A stretch of DNA of 64,000 bases from Corynebacterium tuberculostearicum. GTDB lineage: Bacteria > Actinomycetota > Actinomycetes > Mycobacteriales > Mycobacteriaceae. The translations under genes were made by a program, and so were the position numbers. The notes below the pieces were generated by a model, which worked only from the letters and a program-made list of their open reading frames with translations, was not told where the DNA came from and made no database searches. Of the stretch, positions 8,141 to 16,803 are shown one piece after another (the first letter of the stretch is position 1; each line of letters starts with the position of its first letter). The stretch is from NCBI RefSeq assembly GCF_016894265.1, contig NZ_CP069791.1, positions 2,046,001 to 2,110,000 on the forward strand. The letters are read 5' to 3'.

Positions 8141-9457
8141 CTAGCCCACCGCCTTAATAGCGGCAATAACCGTGGCGTCGTGGTGAGCGGGAACGCAGCG
8201 AATATCCACCAAGCAGCGGCCCTGATGCACGCGGCCTACCACGGGCGGGTCCTGGCGGCGCAGCGCGTCCGCATAGTGCTCAGGCAGGCTCACTGCATAG
8301 CCCGGCAGCGGGTATTCGGGCGCCCCGCCACCGCCCACGCGGCCATCATGAGGCACCACTTCTGCCCCAACTGCCTGCGCGATGGCTTCCGTGCGCTCGC
8401 GGTGGGTCTGAGGATCGAGGTGGAGGGCGTCCTGCACCGCATTCGAGGGCGTCGAAATGGCCGCCTCCAGCGCGTTGAGGCGCAGCTTATCTATGCGCAC
8501 CGCACGCGCCAGCGGGTGCTTCTTCACCGCGGCAATCGCTTCCTTGGTGCCGAGCAAGATTCCTGCCTGCGGGCCACCAAGTAGCTTATCGCCGGAGGCT
8601 ATGACGATATCGGCCCCGGCGCGCAGCTGAGCCTGGATATCTGGTTCTTCTGGCAGCGCCGGGTCATGGGTGAGCAGGCCGGAGCCCAAGTCCACGATGA
8701 GTCGCGTATCGTGCTCCACCGCTAGGCGGTGCAGTTCCTCTACCCCGACTGCGGAGGTAAAGCCCTCGATGCGGAAATTGGAAGGGTGCACCTTCAAGAT
8801 GGCGCCGGTGTTGACGCCCAGCGCGCGCTCGTAGTCGGCCAGGTGCGTACGGTTAGTCGCCCCAATTTCTTTAAGGCGCGTGGCCGTGGACTCGATGAGC
8901 TCCGGCAGGCGAAAGCCCGCACCGATCTCAATGAGCTCGCCGCGCGAGATGATGACCTCTTTGCCGGGAGCGAGCGCAGCGGTGGCCAGCAACAGGGCAC
9001 TAGCGCCGTTATTGACCACGAGGGCATCTTCTGCACCGGGGCAGGCTGCGAGCAGCGCTGCCGTGGCGCCGGTACCGCGATTTCTGGATCGCTTGCCCGA
9101 GTCCAGGTCCATTTCCACATCCGTATAGGAGGCAGCGGCGTGCAGGGCCTCTACCGCGGCGCCGGGAAGCGGGGCACGCCCTAGGTTCGTATGAATGATG
9201 ACGCCGGTGGCGTTAATGACCGGCTGCAGGGAATGCGCATTCTTTTGTTCCAGGCGCTGCGCAATTTCTGCGGGTATATCGCTGACCGGCAGCTGACCGC
9301 GGCGCGCTTGGGTGACTGCGCCCTGGATTATCGCGCGGATGGTGTGCTCGGCTAGGCGGTGGCGCGCGGATTCTACTTCCGGCAGCTGGAGTAGCTCGTC
9401 CATGCGGGGGATATTCCTGCGGGGATCCGGGCTGGCAGCAGGCGTGGGCGTGGGCAC
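8141..9457 (-). CDS. selA: L-seryl-tRNA(Sec) selenium transferase SelA
   Basis: Converts seryl-tRNA(Sec) to selenocysteinyl-tRNA(Sec) with selenophosphate, using PLP. The motif SGDKLLGGPQAG carries the PLP lysine (K291 in this numbering), and INATGVIIHTNLGRAPL near the N-terminus and RVHQGRCLVDIR near the C-terminus are family signatures. I choose the GTG at 9455-9457 because AAGGAGG lies nine bases before it; this gives 438 residues. A later in-frame ATG at 9403 has only a weak site and would remove 18 residues, and a longer frame would run into the tRNA gene. The start lies 25 bases beyond the 3' end of selC on the same strand, so selC-selA-selB is probably one transcription unit. E. coli SelA has 463 residues. 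Confidence 0.95.
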   Translation of the reverse strand: MPTPTPAASPDPRRNIPRMDELLQLPEVESARHRLAEHTIRAIIQGAVTQARRGQLPVSDIPAEIAQRLEQKNAHSLQPVINATGVIIHTNLGRAPLPGAAVEALHAAASYTDVEMDLDSGKRSRNRGTGATAALLAACPGAEDALVVNNGASALLLATAALAPGKEVIISRGELIEIGAGFRLPELIESTATRLKEIGATNRTHLADYERALGVNTGAILKVHPSNFRIEGFTSAVGVEELHRLAVEHDTRLIVDLGSGLLTHDPALPEEPDIQAQLRAGADIVIASGDKLLGGPQAGILLGTKEAIAAVKKHPLARAVRIDKLRLNALEAAISTPSNAVQDALHLDPQTHRERTEAIAQAVGAEVVPHDGRVGGGGAPEYPLPGYAVSLPEHYADALRRQDPPVVGRVHQGRCLVDIRCVPAHHDATVIAAIKAVG

Positions 9458-9482
9458 TGTGGCATTCCTCCTTGCGCGCGGG

Positions 9483-9577
9483 TGGCGGAGACGGACAGGA
9501 ATCGAACCTGCCAGACCGAGATGCTCGGCCTCACCGGTTTTGAAGACCGGGGCGCCCACCAGGACACGTACGCCTCC
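9483..9577 (-). tRNA. selC: tRNA-Sec (anticodon UCA)
   Basis: A 95-base tRNA including an encoded CCA end. The anticodon loop CTTCAAA is closed by a five-pair stem (CCGGT/ACCGG) and gives anticodon TCA (plus-strand 9541-9543), which reads UGA. The acceptor strand GGAGGCG pairs with CGTCTCC, the T-arm has GCAGG-TTCGATT-CCTGT, and a long variable arm (GCCGAG/CTCGGT) is present as expected for tRNA-Sec. It lies just upstream of selA on the same strand. Confidence 0.97.
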
Positions 9578-9602
9578 GTGTGCTCACCTTACACGGGCAT
9601 TC

Positions 9603-9614
9603 CTCGGTACCGAG
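9603..9614. promoter_or_regulatory. 12-bp palindrome in selC/selD intergenic region
   Basis: CTCGGTACCGAG is a perfect palindrome 26 bases upstream of the 5' end of selC, in its promoter region. A possible -10 (TAAGGT) for selC lies between the two. It may be an operator for the selC-A-B unit; this is inference from position only. Confidence 0.35.
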
Positions 9615-9682
9615 ACACCTACCAGACGCTACATTCACCGCGGTGCGCCACGGTGGCTCCTGCGGCGCCCGAGGAGATTCCT

Positions 9683-9715
9683 TTGCTGCGCATTATTCCC
9701 GCTAATACGCAGCAA
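9683..9715. promoter_or_regulatory. Long inverted repeat upstream of selD
   Basis: TTGCTGCGCATTA and TAATACGCAGCAA form a 13-pair inverted repeat with one mismatch around a 7-base centre; two more pairs can be added outside. selD has a probable -10 (TAAAAT, 9735-9740) six bases before its ATG and no Shine-Dalgarno, so it looks leaderless and the repeat would lie upstream of the transcript. That makes a DNA operator more likely than an RNA leader structure. Confidence 0.5.
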
Positions 9716-9746
9716 GGGGCTCCCGTAGAACTAGTAAAATAGCCGT

Positions 9747-10730
9747 ATGACCGAAGATATTAAGCTCACCTCTTTTGCCGCCGGCGGCGGCTGCGCTTGT
9801 AAGATCCCCGCTGGCCAGCTCGAATCCGCCGTCGAGGGCCTCATTGGCAAGGCCGACCCCAACGTGCTGGTTGGCTTGGACGATGGCGACGATGCCGCGG
9901 CCGTCAAGATTCAAGATGGTCTGGCGGTTATCTCCACCGCTGACTTTTTTACTCCTATGCTCAATGATCCTTATGACTGGGGACGGGTGGCCGCGGCCAA
10001 TGCACTCTCTGATGTCTACGCCATGGGCGGTACCCCGGTTACCGCCATCAACCTCGTGGGCTGGCCCAATGAAAAGCTTGGCCTGGATGTCCTGCGCGAG
10101 GTCTTGCGCGGCGGCATGGACATAGCCACCGAAGCCGGCATCTCCATTACCGGTGGCCATTCCATCACCGCCCCTGAGCCGCTCTACGGTATGGCCGCCA
10201 CCGGTATCGTCGCCCCCGATAAGCTCATGCGAAACGACGCCGCTAAGGCTGGTCTTCCTATCACGCTGACCAAGCCCATCGGCGTAGGCATCCTCAATAA
10301 CAAGCACAAGGCCACCGGCGAGGTATCCCAGGCCGCGGTAGATTCCATGACCGCCTTGAACCGCGAGGCCGCCCACGCCGCGGTGGAGGCGGGCGTACGC
10401 GCGGCCACCGATGTCACCGGCTTCGGGCTGCTCGGCCACTTGTACAAGATGTGCCGCGCCTCCGGCATCGCCGCCGAGCTCGATTTCTCCGCCGTGCCCA
10501 CCATCGAGAGCGCAAAGGAAGCACTGGCAGAGGGCTTCATCCCCGGCGGTTCCCGCCGCAACCTGGACTGGGTGCGCCCACATCTCGATTCCTCTTTGAG
10601 CGAGGAAGAGCTAGTGCTGCTTGCCGACGCCCAAACTTCCGGCGGCCTCCTCCTCATCGGCGAGGTTCCCGGCTACCCCGTCATCGGCCATACCACCGAG
10701 CGCACCGGCGATGCGTTCATTAAGGCTTAA
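9747..10730 (+). CDS. selD: Selenide, water dikinase SelD
   Basis: Makes selenophosphate from selenide and ATP, the selenium donor for SelA. The 327-residue protein has the N-terminal active-site segment GGGCACKIPAG, with C16 and K19 matching the catalytic Cys17 and Lys20 of E. coli SelD; the position is Cys here, so this SelD is not itself a selenoprotein. The ATP-binding acidic motifs (DDGDDAAAVK, DFFTPMLNDPYDWG) and the AIR-synthase-like fold signatures (ALSDVYAMGGTP, DVTGFGLLGHLYKM) are present, and TSGGLLLIG lies near the end. It is divergent from selC-selA-selB across a region with two palindromes, which suggests joint control. The lipoprotein gene begins one base after its stop. Confidence 0.97.
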   Translation: MTEDIKLTSFAAGGGCACKIPAGQLESAVEGLIGKADPNVLVGLDDGDDAAAVKIQDGLAVISTADFFTPMLNDPYDWGRVAAANALSDVYAMGGTPVTAINLVGWPNEKLGLDVLREVLRGGMDIATEAGISITGGHSITAPEPLYGMAATGIVAPDKLMRNDAAKAGLPITLTKPIGVGILNNKHKATGEVSQAAVDSMTALNREAAHAAVEAGVRAATDVTGFGLLGHLYKMCRASGIAAELDFSAVPTIESAKEALAEGFIPGGSRRNLDWVRPHLDSSLSEEELVLLADAQTSGGLLLIGEVPGYPVIGHTTERTGDAFIKA

Positions 10731-10731
10731 G

Positions 10732-11322
10732 ATGCGCCGACGCCTCCCCGCTTTCCTGGCCCTCGCCTCCACCGCCCTTGCCGCAGCGGGGATGGTGGGG
10801 TGCTCGTCCGAGGGGGCATCGCCAAGCGGATGCTCCCCTGTTGATATTGCCGCGGTGCGCGAGGCCCTGCCGGATTCGCTCGCTAAGGCGAAGCTCGACC
10901 CGCACTCCACCGACGAGGATGAACACTCCTTCTCAGTGCTCTACCGTGCACAGGATAAGGAGCAGGTCAGCCTGCTGGGGACGAAGTATGAGGCCGAGGG
11001 CGCACCCGTGTGCCCCGAGGATCCCGATGAGGCGGCACAGCGTTACTTAGAGCTGCTGCACGACGACCTCGATGCCCAAAACGCCGCCCAGCAGCGCCCC
11101 GCCAATGAGTACTCCCCCTTCGAGTTCACCGCCGCTGACAGGCGCTTTTATTGTTCTGCCTGGCCGGTCGAAGAGTCAGTGTCTACCACCTGCGTGACCA
11201 CCGTGGGCGATGTGGCGCTGAACTACTACCTCCACCGTGATGGCCGCGATTCCGCAGCCGAGCAACAACGCATGGAAGACATCGGCTCGGAGCTCGCCCC
11301 CGTCCTGCAGGACCTGGACTAG
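10732..11322 (+). CDS. Lipoprotein of unknown function
   Basis: A 196-residue protein with a typical lipoprotein signal: MRRRLPAF, a hydrophobic stretch and a lipobox AGMVGC with the lipidated Cys at about residue 24. The mature part is acidic and has three further cysteines that could pair outside the cell. The ATG at 10732 lies one base after the selD stop, so the gene is probably cotranscribed and translationally coupled with selD, although no link to selenium use is known to me. Its end overlaps the end of fdhC by four bases on the opposite strand. I do not recognise the family. Confidence 0.75.
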   Translation: MRRRLPAFLALASTALAAAGMVGCSSEGASPSGCSPVDIAAVREALPDSLAKAKLDPHSTDEDEHSFSVLYRAQDKEQVSLLGTKYEAEGAPVCPEDPDEAAQRYLELLHDDLDAQNAAQQRPANEYSPFEFTAADRRFYCSAWPVEESVSTTCVTTVGDVALNYYLHRDGRDSAAEQQRMEDIGSELAPVLQDLD

Positions 11323-12434
11323 TCCGGGCTCACCACATCGTGGTCGAGGCCCTGCTCGCGCCGGCGCTTTTCCGCCCGGCGCTTCTGCGGCCCGATGGTG
11401 GTCTCCGGATTCTTCACCGCTTCCAGCCCAGCGTTGAGCACGCCAAAGCGCGTGCACGCCGAGCCTGCCAAGAGCGAGAGCCCCGCGGCTACCGAGACGG
11501 CCCGCGACTTCGTCACCGCAGCCACTGCACTACCGACACCGCCGGCCGCGATGAAGCATTCCGAGGCCTTCATCAACGCGCCCGGCCTGCCCTCGTGCAG
11601 CGCCTCGCGCGGCTCCGGCTCCATGCCTTCTTCAAGAACCTTGGTCGCCACCAGATCGCTGGCCGCCGCGGCCATACCCAACGCGCGGGCCGGTCCCGCG
11701 TGCTCGACCGGAGTGGTCACCATAGCCAGGCCTGACGACGCCGCGCCCGCCGAGGAGACGAAGACATACGGCAGGTGCTTTTTCATGTCATTCCACACCG
11801 GGTTCGAGGTATTAGACAGCAATACCGCGGTATAGCCCGCGAGCGGACCACCGAGTACGCCCGCGACCGCGCCCGCCGGCCCGGCCGACTTCTTCAGCGC
11901 CGTACGCACAAACTTCGGCAACGGCAGCTTGTGGCCGGTCGCCGCATCCACTTCCGCGGCGGCCGGCAGCGCGGCCGCGCTGGCAAATCCCGACAAAATC
12001 CACGAGCCCATGGACATTGGCGAGGTCACCTTGAAGACGCGGAACATGTTCAGGGCGCGTTCCGGGCGGCCCAAGTCCAGAATCAAAAAGACCGATCCCA
12101 CGGCCGCCGCGCCAAAGGCAGAGATACGGGTGGTGCGCCGCAGCGGTGCATTGCCCGCGGCCTGTGCACCAGCGGCCAAGAGTCCCGAGCCACCGCTCAC
12201 ACCGCCCAGAAAGAGGTAGGCGCCGATAGGCCATTCCCACGGCGGAGCCTTCACCACAGGTCGGCCATAGTAAGACGAGAACTCGAAGTCCTGCGCCATG
12301 CGCTCCTCTTTGGAGCCGTCCTGCGCGCCGGCGCCCGGCCGCTTCCGCTTCTTCTTCGGCTTTGTACCGTCGAATTTCCGGTAGCGATTGCGTCGCTCCG
12401 GCTGCGGTGGGCGATACTCATCAAAGTTGCTCAT
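11319..12434 (-). CDS. fdhC: Formate dehydrogenase membrane subunit, NrfD/PsrC type
   Basis: A 371-residue membrane anchor of the NrfD/polysulfide-reductase C family. After a basic, Arg/Lys-rich N-terminal extension of about 45 residues, the conserved start WEWPIGAYLFLGGVSGG begins, followed by about eight hydrophobic segments. Such subunits take electrons from the FeS subunit to menaquinone and carry no haem, in contrast to the cytochrome b556 (FdnI) anchor of E. coli FDH-N. The ATG overlaps the TGA of fdhB (ATGA), showing tight coupling. It is the last gene of fdhA-fdhB-fdhC and meets the lipoprotein gene tail to tail with no visible terminator. Confidence 0.9.
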   Translation of the reverse strand: MSNFDEYRPPQPERRNRYRKFDGTKPKKKRKRPGAGAQDGSKEERMAQDFEFSSYYGRPVVKAPPWEWPIGAYLFLGGVSGGSGLLAAGAQAAGNAPLRRTTRISAFGAAAVGSVFLILDLGRPERALNMFRVFKVTSPMSMGSWILSGFASAAALPAAAEVDAATGHKLPLPKFVRTALKKSAGPAGAVAGVLGGPLAGYTAVLLSNTSNPVWNDMKKHLPYVFVSSAGAASSGLAMVTTPVEHAGPARALGMAAAASDLVATKVLEEGMEPEPREALHEGRPGALMKASECFIAAGGVGSAVAAVTKSRAVSVAAGLSLLAGSACTRFGVLNAGLEAVKNPETTIGPQKRRAEKRRREQGLDHDVVSPD

Positions 12435-13489
12435 TTGCGTCCCCCAATCAGGAACGAACCGGCCACGGCCAGCGCCATGCCGCCGATAGCCTTGGCTGCG
12501 GTCTTATACATCTGCGGTAAATCGGCCGTCGGCACGCGCGGGTCCGGCGGCAAACCGTAGACCTCAGGTGAATCCAGAAGCAGGAAGATGGAGCCGGTTC
12601 CGCCCACGCCATCGTCCTGGTTGGCGCCGTAAAGGCGGGCCTCGGTAAGCCCTTGCTCGTGCAATACACGCACGCGTTCCTTGGCTGCGGCCACCATCTC
12701 TTCATACGGGCCGAACTGGATGGAATCAGTAGGACAGGTCTTAGAACATGCTGGCTGTTCTCCCTGCTTCAGGCGGTCGTAGCACATGGTGCACTTTTGG
12801 GCCACGCCCAAATTCTTAATCGGCATCGACTCGCCAGGTGTGTGGTCAGGGCCCTGCGGGGCAAGCTGCTTGAGCTTTTTCAGCACGTTCACGCCGGCAT
12901 GGGAATTATCCACGTAATCCACCGTGGCCGTCTTGTCATACTTCAGCGCCACACCGCCGTCATCGCGGCGCTCGATGACGCCAAACGGGCAACCGGCCAC
13001 GCAGGTGCCGCAGCCATTGCACACATCATCCTGGACCACAACGGTGCCAAACTCGGTGCGGAACAACGCGCCGGTAGGACACACGTCCAAGCAGCCCGCA
13101 TGCGTGCAGTGCTTACACACGTCCGAGGACATGAGCCACCGGAACGTATCCGTATCCGGCGGGGTGGTATCAACCTCTGGGGCCTGCACCCCTACCGAGG
13201 GCATACCCAGGGAAATGAGATTCTTTCCCTCCTCGCGGGCATGCTCGATGCGGTCATTGTTTTGCTCCACAAAGGCCACGTGCCGCCAGGTATTTGCACC
13301 CAGTGCGCCGGTGTTGTCATAGGAATCACCCGTGACGTCATAGCCTTCTACCGGGTTGCGGTTCCACTCCTTGCACGCCACCTCGCAGGCCTTACACCCG
13401 ATGCACACGGAAGTATCGGTGAAAAAGGCCATGCGGCGGTACTTGTCATAGCCATGCCGGCTCGCGTTTTCGGTCAGAAGATTTGTCAT
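12431..13489 (-). CDS. fdhB: Formate dehydrogenase iron-sulfur subunit
   Basis: A 352-residue four-cluster ferredoxin-type subunit that passes electrons from the catalytic subunit to the membrane anchor. The cysteine motifs are visible in order: CIGCKACEVAC (C29, C32, C35, C39), CKHCTHAGCLDVCP, CNGCGTCVAGCP, and CTMCYDRLKQGEQPACSKTC. A hydrophobic C-terminal segment (AIGGMALAVAGSFLIGG) anchors or docks it. The ATG directly follows the TAA of fdhA, and its own stop TGA overlaps the fdhC start. This TGA is the only TGA stop I find among the 60 genes of the window. No twin-arginine signal is seen here. Confidence 0.95.
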   Translation of the reverse strand: MTNLLTENASRHGYDKYRRMAFFTDTSVCIGCKACEVACKEWNRNPVEGYDVTGDSYDNTGALGANTWRHVAFVEQNNDRIEHAREEGKNLISLGMPSVGVQAPEVDTTPPDTDTFRWLMSSDVCKHCTHAGCLDVCPTGALFRTEFGTVVVQDDVCNGCGTCVAGCPFGVIERRDDGGVALKYDKTATVDYVDNSHAGVNVLKKLKQLAPQGPDHTPGESMPIKNLGVAQKCTMCYDRLKQGEQPACSKTCPTDSIQFGPYEEMVAAAKERVRVLHEQGLTEARLYGANQDDGVGGTGSIFLLLDSPEVYGLPPDPRVPTADLPQMYKTAAKAIGGMALAVAGSFLIGGRK

Positions 13490-16400
13490 TTACTTACCTT
13501 CTTCGCTTTCCTCGCCCTTCTCGCCGTGCTCATCCGCATCCGCGGTCTGTGGCGGCTCTGGGTTATAGGTGAAGGAATCATTCACGGTGAGCAGATCATT
13601 GCCGGAATCCAGGTTCAGGTGCGCGCGCTTCTGATACTCCTTGAGCATCTCCATACGGGCCTCACCGCGCGGGCGACGCCCCGGCTGGATATCGCAAGCG
13701 CCGATCTTGGAATTCTGGATGAATACGTTCGGCTCCAACGTAAGGCCCAGCAGATCATTGGCGCCATCGCCTGCAACGGCTGTGGAATCGGACTCGCCAT
13801 AGTGATACGGCAGGCCGATCTGGTGGAACTCCTCACCATTGATCTTCATCATCTGCATGCGGTCAGTGACCAAGACCTGTGCCTCAATGACGCCGCGCGG
13901 CGAGATGATCGTGGCCCACTTGCCGTTTTCCAAGCCACGCTTTTCTGCCAAGGCCTTATCGACCTCGCAGAAAAGGCCCGGCTGCAACTCCGCTAGGTAC
14001 GGCAGGCGGCGCGACATCGCACCCGAGGTATACATCTCGGTGAGGCGATAGGTGGAAAAGACAAACGGGAACACCTCCGAGCCCGGCTCACCAGGCTCTG
14101 GGCGCGACAGGTTGTCTGGGCGCTTAATGGTCAGGCGCGTCGGCGATTGCTGCTGTTTGTACAGCACGTTGTGCACCGGGGACTCGTGCGGCTCATAGTG
14201 GGTGGGCAATGGGCCGTCGGAAAGCCCGGTCGGTGCAAAGAGCCAACCGCGGCCATCAGCCTGCATGATGAAGGCATCGGTGCCGTCGAGGGCGTCCGGG
14301 CCCACGGCGTCGACCGGAGCCTTGTAGTCCGGGGCCTTGGTAGCCGGGAAGTCCGGCACGTCATCGCCAACCCATTGACCCTGGTCAGCGTCCCACCACA
14401 CATACTTCTTGCGCTCGGACCACGGCGTGCCGTCAGGCTTCGCCGAAGCACGGTTGTAGAGCAGACGGCGGTTGGCCGGCCATACCCAACCCCACTCGGG
14501 AGCTACCTCGTTTTGCTCCGAACCCGGTACCTTGCGCGCGGACTGATTAATGCCGTCCTTAAACACGCCGGTATAGATCCAGCAACCGCCCGAGGTGCTG
14601 CCGTCATTCTTCATCTCCACGAAGGCAGGCAAAAGCTCGCCCTTCTTCGGGCCCTCTAGGTAGTAGCCGTTGATCTCCTTGAGGACGTCCTCAGAATTCG
14701 GCTCGCCTTCCTCGGTTTCCACATAGTCCCAGGTGACCTTCTGCAGAGGAATATCTCGCGGATCGGTGGAATCGCGCAGGCGCTCCTTGATCTTCTTGCC
14801 CAGCTGGTAGAAGAACCACAGGTCACTCTTGGCATCCCCTGGTGGCGGGGCTGCCTGGAAGCGCCATTGCAGCATGCGCTGCGTCTGGGTAAAGGTTCCC
14901 GCCTTTTCCACGTGGGTGGCCGCCGGCATCAAGAAGACCTCGGTGCCGATGTCCTCGGTCTTAAGCTCGCCGTTTTTAATCTCCGGCGAATCCTTCCAGA
15001 AGGAGGCGGTCTCAATCTCCTGGAAATCGCGTACGACCAGCCACTTCAGCGCCGCCAAGCCACGGCGTTGCATACCGCCATTGGACTGCGCGACGGCCGG
15101 GTTCTGGCCAAAGACAAAGTAGCCTTCCACCTGCTCATCCAGCATGGCCATGAGCGTTTCATAGGTCGAATGCGCACCAGAAATGCGCGGCATGAGGTCA
15201 TATCCCCATCCGTTGTCCTTGGTTGCCGCATCGCCCCAGTAGGACTTCATCAGCGAGACCACGTAGTTCTCACCGATCTGCCAAAAGCCCTTCTGCGACT
15301 CATTACGGATTCCATCAACGAACTCTGGCCAGCTTTGCTTATCGACGCTCGGCATGGGCAAATACCCCGGCAACGAGTGGAACAACGTCGGGATATCGGT
15401 AGAGCCTTGAATCGAGGCGTGACCGCGCAACGCCATAATTCCCGAACCTGGGCGACCCACATTGCCGGTGAGCAGCTGCAAGATGGCGGCGGTACGAATG
15501 AACTGCGCACCCAGGGTGTGCTGGGTAAAGCCCAACGCATAGGCAAAGCAGGTGGTGCGATCCGGCGTGGAATTCCGCGCGATCGACTCCGCTAGGTAAT
15601 AGAAGTCCTCCTGCGCAATACCGCAGGTCTCCTCCACTACTTCAGGCGTATAGCGCGCGTAGTGCCGCTTGAGAATCTGGAAGACTGAATTCGGATGCTC
15701 TAGCGTCTCATCGCGTTCCACATTCCACGACGCACCCTCCGGCTTCTGTACGTACTGCCACGAATCCGTGACGTACTTACCGGTCTCCGGGTCATAACCA
15801 GAGAACAGGCCGTCTAAATCCTCGGTGTCTTGGTAGTCCTCCGAGATGATCATCGGCGCATTGGTATACGCCACCACGTAGTCATGGAAGTACAGCTCGT
15901 TTTCCAGCAGGTAGTTAATGACTGCGCCCAAAAGCACCACGTCCGTGCCGCCGCGAATGCCGATGTGGCGATTCGCAAAGGCTGACGTGCGCGTATAACG
16001 CGGATCCACGTGAATGATGCGTGCACCACGCTTCTTGGCTTCCACCACCCACTGGAATCCCACTGGGTGGCACTCGGCCATATTAGAACCCTCAATGACG
16101 ATGCAGTCCGCATTCGCCATATCCTGCAGCGGTTGGGTTGCGCCGCCGCGGCCAAACGAAGTTCCTAGACTAGGAACGGTGGCGGAGTGTCATATACGCG
16201 CCTGGTTCTCGAGCTGAATCGCGCCAGCGGCGGTAAACAGCTTCTTGATAAGGTAATTTTCCTCATTATCCAAGGTCGCACCGCCCAAACCGGCGATGCC
16301 CATCGTGCGATTGAGCGGACGGCCTTCATCGTCCACATCCTGCCAGCCATTGCGGCGGGCTTCCAAGAAACGATCCGCAATCATTTCCATCGCGGTATCT

Positions 16401-16756
16401 TCATCAAGATCCTGCCACTCCGTAGAGTGCGGCGCACGATACTTAATCTTGGTAAGGCGCGTAGCGGAGTTGATCAACTGCTCCGACGCGGATCCCTTCG
16501 GGCACAGGCGCCCACGAGAAATAGGCGAATCCGGATCGCCCTCCACCTGGATGACGCGTTCATCTTTGACATATACGCGCTGCGAGCAACCAACCGCGCA
16601 GTACGGGCACACCGACTGCACCACGCGGTCCGCTTCCACGGTGCGCCCATGCTTATCTTTACTCTTTTGAGACTGCGTATTGACGTCCCTTCCGAAGGGA
16701 TCGCCACTGCGCAGCTGGCGCACAACCGGCCAGTTGAGAGGGCTAAAGCGAGACAT
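13490..16756 (-). CDS. fdhA: Selenocysteine-containing formate dehydrogenase, catalytic subunit
   Basis: Molybdopterin oxidoreductase that oxidises formate to CO2. The gene reads through an in-frame TGA at 16190-16192 as Sec189; without recoding it looks like two open frames of 188 and 876 residues. The residues around the UGA (ENQARI-Sec-HSATVPSLG) align with the NQARV-U-HGPTV site of E. coli FdnG, and the fold continues without loss. A [4Fe-4S] motif C50-C53-C57...C85 (CPYCAVGC, GRLCPKG) lies near the N-terminus. Total length is 1088 residues (E. coli FdnG 1015). No clear twin-arginine signal is visible at the start, so the side of the membrane is uncertain. A TATAGAT -10 ends eight bases before the ATG, suggesting a very short leader. 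First gene of fdhA-fdhB-fdhC. Confidence 0.97.
16161..16192 (-). promoter_or_regulatory. UGA Sec codon and SECIS-like hairpin in fdhA
   Basis: On the minus strand the TGA (16190-16192) is followed after 12 bases by GTTCCTAGTCTAGGAAC, a 7-pair stem with loop GTC. The loop lies about 20 bases downstream of the UGA, within the 16-37 base window known for bacterial SECIS apical loops, and it contains the expected G and U. SelB from this locus is the likely ligand. Confidence 0.9.
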
Positions 16757-16764
16757 GTCCTTTA

Positions 16765-16771
16765 ATCTATA
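16765..16771 (-). promoter_or_regulatory. Probable -10 element of fdhA
   Basis: TATAGAT on the minus strand, ending eight bases before the fdhA ATG. Transcription would start within a few bases of the start codon. No convincing -35 is seen. Confidence 0.45.
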
Positions 16772-16782
16772 TTTCGCCGGTT

Positions 16783-16800
16783 AAAAAAGCCACAAAGGCT
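16783..16800 (-). terminator. Weak terminator after pcp
   Basis: On the minus strand AGCC-TTTGT-GGCT followed by TTTTTT, between pcp and fdhA. The stem has only four to five pairs, but the T-run is good. It would separate pcp from the fdh operon. Confidence 0.45.
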
Positions 16801-16803
16801 ACC

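Noticed and set aside
12431-12433. The fdhB TGA as a second Sec codon fusing fdhB to fdhC
   Set aside because: fdhC is in a different frame (ATGA overlap), so readthrough would not join them, and fdhB has its full length at this stop.
12653-13996. 447-residue plus-strand open frame
   Set aside because: Antisense to fdhB and fdhA, with no recognisable domain and no ribosome site.
13490-16756. fdhA as a pseudogene or two genes broken by a stop codon
   Set aside because: The TGA is at the Sec site, a SECIS-like hairpin follows, and all Sec machinery genes are next to it.
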